Shown: positions 11,070-15,130 of the stretch, piece after piece
Position numbering within the stretch: position 1 is the first letter of the stretch
Layout of the letters: each line of letters opens with the position of its first letter
Source of the DNA: Parcubacteria group bacterium Athens0416_74
Lineage (GTDB): Bacteria; Patescibacteriota; Minisyncoccia; Phycocordibacterales; UBA2100
Reading direction: 5' to 3'
DNA: 15,130 bases
Assembly (NCBI GenBank): GCA_007375785.1
Contig: VMEY01000004.1
Coordinates: 1 to 15,130 of the forward strand
Translations under genes and position numbers: made by a program
The notes under the pieces: model-generated
Databases searched by the model: none
Told to the model about the DNA's origin: nothing
What the model saw: only the letters and a program-made list of their open reading frames with translations

Positions 11070-11087
11070 GGGGCTTTAGTGCATACT
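11059..11087 (+). promoter_or_regulatory. rpsJ promoter overlapping the upstream terminator
   Basis: TTGCCT (11059-11064), 17 bases and CATACT (11082-11087, preceded by TG one base upstream) form a promoter whose -35 box is the 3' arm of the ABC-F terminator. The start would be near 11094, leaving a leader of about seven bases without a ribosome binding site. Confidence 0.6.
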
Positions 11088-11100
11088 CGAGCCACGTTCT

Positions 11101-11463
11101 ATGAAAGCGGAAACGACAGCGAAAAAGACTCGCTCTAAGGCGAAGAAGGCCGATGGAGCAAGTCGCCTACGCATCAAGGTGCGTGCTTATGAGCACGGTG
11201 TTCTTGACGGTGCGGTCAAGCAGATAATCGATGTCGCCGCTCGTCACAACGCCGAAGTTATCGGTCCTGTCCCGCTTCCCATCGACATCAAGAAATACAC
11301 GGTCAACCGCGCTTCTTTCATCGACAAGGACTCACGTGAGCAGTTTGAAATGCGCATCCACAAGCGCATGATTGATATCCTCAATCCCGCCGCGAAGGTG
11401 ATTGAGGCTCTTACGAATATTGATCTCCCGTCAGGTGTGAGCATCGACGTCAAAATGATGTAA
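11101..11463 (+). CDS. rpsJ: 30S ribosomal protein S10
   Basis: S10 (uS10) is a small-subunit head protein and also the NusE partner of NusB in transcription antitermination. The 120-aa product carries the S10 core, LRIKVRAYEHGVLDGAVKQI, PLPIDIKKYTVNRASFIDKD, then EQFEMRIHKRMIDILNPAAK and LPSGVSIDVKMM at the end. About 20 Lys/Ala-rich residues precede the core, compared with roughly 102 aa for standard S10. The gene is not followed by rplC. A very strong terminator closes it, so it is a one-gene unit split from the rest of the S10 operon and from tuf. Confidence 0.98.
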   Translation: MKAETTAKKTRSKAKKADGASRLRIKVRAYEHGVLDGAVKQIIDVAARHNAEVIGPVPLPIDIKKYTVNRASFIDKDSREQFEMRIHKRMIDILNPAAKVIEALTNIDLPSGVSIDVKMM

Positions 11464-11468
11464 ATCTA

Positions 11469-11517
11469 AAATCAAAAGACCCGCGTCCGTCAACTGACGG
11501 AGCGGGTCTTTTGATTT
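11469..11517. terminator. Bidirectional rpsJ terminator
   Basis: AAATCAAAAGACCCGC pairs perfectly with GCGGGTCTTTTGATTT, and inside it TCCGTCA pairs with TGACGGA. Together these form a long stem of 16 plus 7 bp with one bulged G. It serves rpsJ and the convergent CmoA-like gene. The TTTTGATTT tail is the same as at the cassette terminators. Confidence 0.96.
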
Positions 11518-11526
11518 GTGGGGGTC

Positions 11527-12171
11527 CTATCTTCGCTCGTGCTTGGTGCGGCAGAGGATTGTCGTGAACCCGCATGATGTATCGAGTACCTCAGGTTGGA
11601 AATCGAGTTTCTCGAGCGTCTGCATGTACCATTCCGGCGGTCGCGTCGTGAGAATACCCTCGATTGCTGCTGCTTTTGCCGCGATCATTTCTTCAGACAG
11701 ACCATTTGCACGCTTAAAATTGAGGTACTGCGCCTCGACATCCGGCGGGGAAGTCATCTTGTCTGTCAGGATAAAAATCCCGCCCGGCTTCAGGGCGCCA
11801 CGGATGTCACGCACGTAGTCCTCACGGTCTTCGATAAAATGCAGTGTCCAGTTGGCGAGCACGAGGTCGAAGGGTCCGAGGTGAGAGGGAAATACATCCG
11901 ACTCAATGAGGTTTTCTTTCACGCGCGAGTGGGCGAGCATGGCGCTCGAGCTATCCACGCCCCACACGTCCGCAAGTCCTGCCGAGCGAAGTCTCTCGAG
12001 CGTATAGCCCGTAGCGGAGCCCACGTCGATGATGCGCGCATCTCGAGGCAGTGTCCGGGCAATCTCTACACACTTCTCAATGACATCCTCATAGTGAGGA
12101 ATATGCATGTGCGCTTCTGTGTCAAAGCGCGCGGCGACTTCCTCACCAAATTGCCAGCTTCCATTTTTCAT
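11527..12171 (-). CDS. CmoA-like SAM-dependent methyltransferase
   Basis: CmoA makes carboxy-S-adenosylmethionine, used by CmoB to modify the wobble uridine of several tRNAs. The 214-aa product has a class I methyltransferase fold: IIDVGSATGYTLERL (about 47-61), acidic GVDSSS (71-76), FDLVLANWTLHFIED and LKPGGIFILTDK (127-138). The C-terminal NFKRANGLSEEMIAAK (151-166) matches the FKRANG segment that in CmoA contacts the carboxyl group of Cx-SAM, followed by a helical IEGILTTRPPEW. This similarity exceeds that of generic methyltransferases. No cmoB is in the window, and a plain methyltransferase role is possible. No Shine-Dalgarno is seen, and a promoter with a short leader lies upstream. It converges on rpsJ at a shared terminator. 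Confidence 0.82.
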   Translation of the reverse strand: MKNGSWQFGEEVAARFDTEAHMHIPHYEDVIEKCVEIARTLPRDARIIDVGSATGYTLERLRSAGLADVWGVDSSSAMLAHSRVKENLIESDVFPSHLGPFDLVLANWTLHFIEDREDYVRDIRGALKPGGIFILTDKMTSPPDVEAQYLNFKRANGLSEEMIAAKAAAIEGILTTRPPEWYMQTLEKLDFQPEVLDTSCGFTTILCRTKHERR

Positions 12172-12189
12172 ATGATGTGCCGCTAAGCG

Positions 12190-12218
12190 ATTCTAGTCCC
12201 GTCGCAGGCGATTCACAA
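12190..12218 (-). promoter_or_regulatory. Promoter of the CmoA-like gene
   Basis: On the minus strand TTGTGA (12218-12213), 17 bases and TAGAAT (12195-12190) fit a sigma-70 promoter, with five of six -10 matches. The start would lie roughly 11 bases before ATG 12171, a very short leader without a ribosome binding site. Confidence 0.6.
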
Positions 12219-12251
12219 GCGCATGATAAGTATTCTCGGATTCAACATCCC

Positions 12252-13496
12252 TCAAAAGAGACCATCCGAAAAGTACTGTGGTAGGGATTTTGCGACAGGA
12301 AGATACATCTCAAACTGTTTCTTGCACCGGTCGGCATCATTTGAGGTTTCGCAGAGCGTACGCACCTTTTCGTCCGTGAAAGAATTAGCTTTCATTGTTT
12401 GAAAAACTACGTTGTAACAAAGTCTCAATCTATTCTCGTCCGACCTACCGTTGCAGTAGTTGAATCCACTCGCATAGCCGGAGAGTATCGTTTTAAGAGT
12501 AAGTCCGACAACGCAAGAATCTTGGTCAATGCCGGGGAGCGTTTCGCAGAGTGTGGGACTGCGTGGGCTGATGCTATCCCTGTTGTCGCGTGTGCGAAGG
12601 AAGATATATCCGATACCGACAAAGCAGTCCGAGCGCGATTTCTTGCCGGAGAACGACTCACAAACGTTGCGGATAATATCGAATTGAGCGGCAACAGGAA
12701 CATTATTTTTTGTGAATAATTGCCTCTGAAAATTTGTTAAGTATTGGAAGCACGCGTGTTGATACTTAGTTGCGACCGAATTGCATGGGTACGCATAATC
12801 GTTATCTGTCCTTTCGGGCGTTGTCGTGCTTTTTACAAATACCTCTGTTCCGCCGGCCGCTTCCATAAAAACACCCTCGTAGCAACTTTCAGTTGTCCTG
12901 CCCTCGCTGATTTTTTCGCAACCGTTAAGAGACGTCTGGATATTTTGAGAGCCTATGTAGAGTATGTGGCCTACGGCATGACACAGGGGACTGTCCGGAA
13001 AACAATATGTTGCCCCCAGCGCTTGGATTTTTATCGGATCTGCGTGGATGATGTCTTCGCTCAGATATGTTGCACCGAGTTCCTTTGCGACAGCTCCCGC
13101 GATAACGCCGTGGGTACATCCGAGGCTGCACGCTCTTGTGCACTGGTCCAAGGCCGCCTCCACATTGTCCCACTTTATAAATGTCTCCTCGCCGATAATG
13201 TGTGCTGTGTTGTGGCAGTAGCTGGTCACGGAATATGGCGTGGTGCTTGCGACAGCGTAGTTCATCAGATCAGCTGTACTGAAACTGTTCAGGAGAGAAG
13301 CAATGCGTTCCTGCAAACACTCGTCGTTCGGCCCTGCATTCTGAGATGCGGTAGATGTGTTCGAGAAACAGTCATTCAGTTCTGATAGCGATGAAGCTTT
13401 GTCGCCCCGCAATTCCGAAGCGAGGAAGAACATTCCGACGCCGGCAAGAATCAGGACCAAGCAGAAGCCGAGAATGGATCGTACTGACATGCGCAT
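12252..13496 (-). CDS. Membrane-anchored cysteine-repeat protein
   Basis: No named family is recognised. The 414-aa product has a single N-terminal membrane segment (about residues 6-26, ILGFCLVLILAGVGMFFLA) with positive charges before it, so the bulk is probably outside the membrane. Twenty cysteines follow. Early ones sit in His-containing motifs (CHNTAHIIGEE at 94, CSLGCTHG at 123-130, CHAVGHILY at 172). Later ones form pairs 9-12 residues apart at 193/205, 238/249, 279/291, 317/328, 348/360 and 382/391, each repeat starting 31-45 residues after the last. The second Cys is usually followed by an aromatic and a small residue (CYEG, CFVG, CVVG, CYNV). This suggests an extracytoplasmic alpha-solenoid stabilised by disulfides. 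TATGAT eight bases before the ATG suggests a leaderless message. Confidence 0.88.
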   Translation of the reverse strand: MRMSVRSILGFCLVLILAGVGMFFLASELRGDKASSLSELNDCFSNTSTASQNAGPNDECLQERIASLLNSFSTADLMNYAVASTTPYSVTSYCHNTAHIIGEETFIKWDNVEAALDQCTRACSLGCTHGVIAGAVAKELGATYLSEDIIHADPIKIQALGATYCFPDSPLCHAVGHILYIGSQNIQTSLNGCEKISEGRTTESCYEGVFMEAAGGTEVFVKSTTTPERTDNDYAYPCNSVATKYQHACFQYLTNFQRQLFTKNNVPVAAQFDIIRNVCESFSGKKSRSDCFVGIGYIFLRTRDNRDSISPRSPTLCETLPGIDQDSCVVGLTLKTILSGYASGFNYCNGRSDENRLRLCYNVVFQTMKANSFTDEKVRTLCETSNDADRCKKQFEMYLPVAKSLPQYFSDGLF

Positions 13497-13575
13497 ACGC
13501 CAACATCATAACAAAGAACGCTGGTCCGGTGCCTAGCGCATGGAAGTTGTCCTCTCCATGCGGTACTCTTCGCGT

Positions 13576-14118
13576 ATGGTTATTTTCATCTGCGGACTTG
13601 TCGGCGTGGGGAAGACCTCATTGGCCAAAGCACTCTCGAGCAGACTGAAAGTCCCGTACTGTGATGCCGACCTTATTAAAGCTCGCTTTATCGCCCCCCA
13701 ACATCGGGGGACCGCGACGGTCCCGTTGTCAGACCGAACACGAGAACAAGTCTCTCGTGCACTTGCCCGCGAGCTCTCGTGTGCAGCAGCAGGGCACCGG
13801 TACATCATCGTTGACGATACTCTCCATAGGCGCGGGTCGCGGGGGATTCTTCTAGACGCGGCAACACAATACTTCGGTGGCTATATCATTGTACGGGTGT
13901 CTGCGCCGGAGCAGATGGTCGAGCGTCGCCTTACCGGCATCCGACACAGCCATCTCCTTACAGAAAAAAATCTGAAGGGTATACGAGCCGCCGTTGCGGC
14001 TCAGCTACAGGATTTCGATGAACCGGTCCTCGAACATGATAATTCGGTACCGTTTGAGGATTCAATCGAAAGGCTCACAGCGCTGGTTATTTCAAATTCA
14101 AAGATGGGGACCGAATAG
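13576..14118 (+). CDS. Small P-loop kinase-like ATPase (AAA_33 type)
   Basis: The 180-aa product resembles the AAA_33/zeta-toxin-like group of small kinases that phosphorylate small molecules or RNA ends. From ATG 13576 it begins MVIFICGLVGVGKTS, so the first beta strand and Walker A (residues 7-14) follow at once, as in this family. An in-frame ATG at 13540 would add 12 unlikely residues. YIIVDDT at about 76-82 matches a Walker-B-like strand, and Arg-rich segments (APEQMVERRLTGIRHSH) may form the lid. The substrate cannot be told. TACTCT six bases before the chosen ATG suggests a leaderless start. It diverges from the cysteine-repeat gene and converges on the methyltransferase gene 16 bases away, with no clear terminator between. 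Confidence 0.8.
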   Translation: MVIFICGLVGVGKTSLAKALSSRLKVPYCDADLIKARFIAPQHRGTATVPLSDRTREQVSRALARELSCAAAGHRYIIVDDTLHRRGSRGILLDAATQYFGGYIIVRVSAPEQMVERRLTGIRHSHLLTEKNLKGIRAAVAAQLQDFDEPVLEHDNSVPFEDSIERLTALVISNSKMGTE

Positions 14119-14134
14119 AGGGCACTTACGCTCG

Positions 14135-14902
14135 TTAGTCCTTACGCGCATATACGAGAAAGCTTTCCGCATATCTGCGGCTCAGCGATTCTCCGACAAC
14201 GCGGGGGGTGACAAGGAGTATTGCGTGGATTACATTCCACAGAAGTCGTGAGAACGAAGATTCGAGTTGCGTGCCCAGGGTAGCAGCGTAGGTGCCCGTG
14301 ACCGTGCATCCAGCTTCTTTTATGAGAGCCCTGAGGTCATCAGCGGAAATTTGCCCGGAGTGGATTCTTTTACCACCGGAGTACTTCTCCCATTCCAGGT
14401 ATGCGGGATTTTTAGTGACGATTATCAAGATGCCGTTTTTGCGTAATGCCGTAGCACATTTTTGAATAGCGTTTGCTTTGATGCTCATATATTCGAGACA
14501 ACGGAAAAGCATTATCAAATCATATTTCTCGGGCTCCAGACTTGAGGTGAGGAGATCCCCTTCCATGAAAGTAATGTTGGGGTATGCGGAAAGATTGTAC
14601 GTCGCGGCAGTTAGCATTTCGGGCGAAATATCCAAGAAGTCAACAGCGCGTGATTTTCCTGCAACGTATCGAGTCCACGCGCCGTCCCCCCCGCCGACTT
14701 CCAGGACATTCCCGTACTTCTTTGGCAGAGTAGCTAATACAGTGAGGAGAGTACGGCGACTTTGTTTATACTGGAGACGTACTACAGAATTTCTTTTCCA
14801 ACGATAGTCGCCGTAGGAAAGAGCGGGGTTACTTGCGAGGGTGCTAAACGTCTTTTTGACGAACGAGGGGTCGGACTCTTTGTTTTGGGAAGGTAGCACC
14901 AT
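14135..14902 (-). CDS. Class I SAM-dependent methyltransferase
   Basis: The 255-aa product is a Rossmann-fold methyltransferase of the Methyltransf_11/25 type. Motif I is VLEVGGGDGAW (66-76), the acidic residue after strand 2 is in DFLDIS (88-93), FMEGDLL (112-118) supplies the adenine-side Asp, and YDLIMLFRCLEYM (127-139) is motif IV-like, followed by LRKNGILIIVTKNP. The N-terminal 60 residues are basic and helical. Near the C-terminus LLWNVIHAILLVTP is hydrophobic and might touch the membrane or form a substrate lid. The substrate is unknown. The gene starts nine bases after the stop of the next upstream ORF, so both are probably in one minus-strand operon that continues beyond the window. 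Confidence 0.88.
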   Translation of the reverse strand: MVLPSQNKESDPSFVKKTFSTLASNPALSYGDYRWKRNSVVRLQYKQSRRTLLTVLATLPKKYGNVLEVGGGDGAWTRYVAGKSRAVDFLDISPEMLTAATYNLSAYPNITFMEGDLLTSSLEPEKYDLIMLFRCLEYMSIKANAIQKCATALRKNGILIIVTKNPAYLEWEKYSGGKRIHSGQISADDLRALIKEAGCTVTGTYAATLGTQLESSFSRLLWNVIHAILLVTPRVVGESLSRRYAESFLVYARKD

Positions 14903-14911
14903 AGCAAGGCA

Positions 14912-15130
14912 TCACTGTTCGAGTATCAACGGACCCGCAATAGCGTCCGACGACCCGTGAATGCGCAGGGCAGGTGCAGGGCGACCATTCCAGGTGCCTC
15001 CCCATGGTTCCCATTTTTTATTTTGCGGATCATACCCAAAAAAAGGCCGGACGATAAGATTGTATATTCTTCCGTCCACTTCTTTTTGCATCGGAGGTAT
15101 AAAGCCCTGCATATACATAACCTTCTGTCT
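14912..15130 (-). CDS. Partial ORF open at the window edge
   Basis: The frame is open from the right edge of the window to the stop at 14912, giving at least 73 codons. An ATG at 15118 could be a start, but the upstream codons (RQKV) are also open, so the N-terminus is probably missing. The visible C-terminal part, including YNLIVRPFFGYDPQNKKWEP, WGGTWNGRPAPALRIHGSSD and AIAGPLILEQ, is not a family I recognise. It is nine bases upstream of the methyltransferase gene and likely co-transcribed with it. Confidence 0.6.
   Translation of the reverse strand, partial: RQKVMYMQGFIPPMQKEVDGRIYNLIVRPFFGYDPQNKKWEPWGGTWNGRPAPALRIHGSSDAIAGPLILEQ

Noticed and set aside
12986..12996. GGGGACTGTCC as a third REP-like motif
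   Set aside because: It lies wholly inside the cysteine-repeat gene, encoding part of CFPDSPLCH, and has no matching arm, so chance or coding constraint explains it.
12990..13240. Haem-binding CxxCH motifs in the cysteine-repeat protein
   Set aside because: The His-containing motifs read CHNTAH, CSLGCTH and CHAVGH. None has the CxxCH spacing required for c-type haem.

Overview
The window looks like chromosomal DNA of a Candidate Phyla Radiation (Patescibacteria, probably Parcubacteria-type) bacterium. This is an inference from gene content: tuf and rpsJ lie on the same strand about 9.9 kb apart, rpsJ stands alone and is closed by a strong terminator, several housekeeping genes have a -10 box almost touching the ATG and no Shine-Dalgarno, and many small proteins are unrecognisable. 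No 16S gene or other taxonomic marker is present, so the assignment is tentative.

Layout. (1) 1-1290: tuf (EF-Tu) and its terminator. (2) 1304-3375: a relatively AT-rich defence-like block on the + strand, with a HigBA-type toxin-antitoxin pair under an autoregulatory-looking palindromic operator, an unrecognised 154-aa protein almost touching higA, and a probable HEPN ribonuclease with an RNSLLH motif. (3) 3376-9170: an unusual run of ten small genes arranged as nine individually terminated units in mixed orientation. Only one (a YkgJ-type cysteine-cluster protein) is recognisable. These genes use good Shine-Dalgarno sequences and share duplicated control DNA: three identical terminator hairpins after minus-strand genes, two identical 32-bp palindromes, and three copies of a TTGACC-N17-AAAGAT promoter block. 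Two of those copies continue into a matched leader that could switch ribosome access by alternative pairing. (4) 9189-11041: a GFA-family zinc protein divergent from a compact ABC-F ATPase. (5) 11059-11517: rpsJ with its own promoter and terminator. (6) 11527-15130: a CmoA-like methyltransferase, a membrane-anchored cysteine-repeat protein, a small P-loop kinase-like ATPase, a second methyltransferase and an edge-truncated ORF.

How it fits together. The translation genes frame an accessory island inserted between tuf and rpsJ. Within the island the units look like independently transcribed cassettes that may answer to a common regulator through shared palindromes and leaders. The strongest candidate for something undescribed is this cassette family together with its conserved leader (about 5875-5952 and 6574-6649). 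Functions of the encoded small proteins cannot be deduced from the sequence alone.
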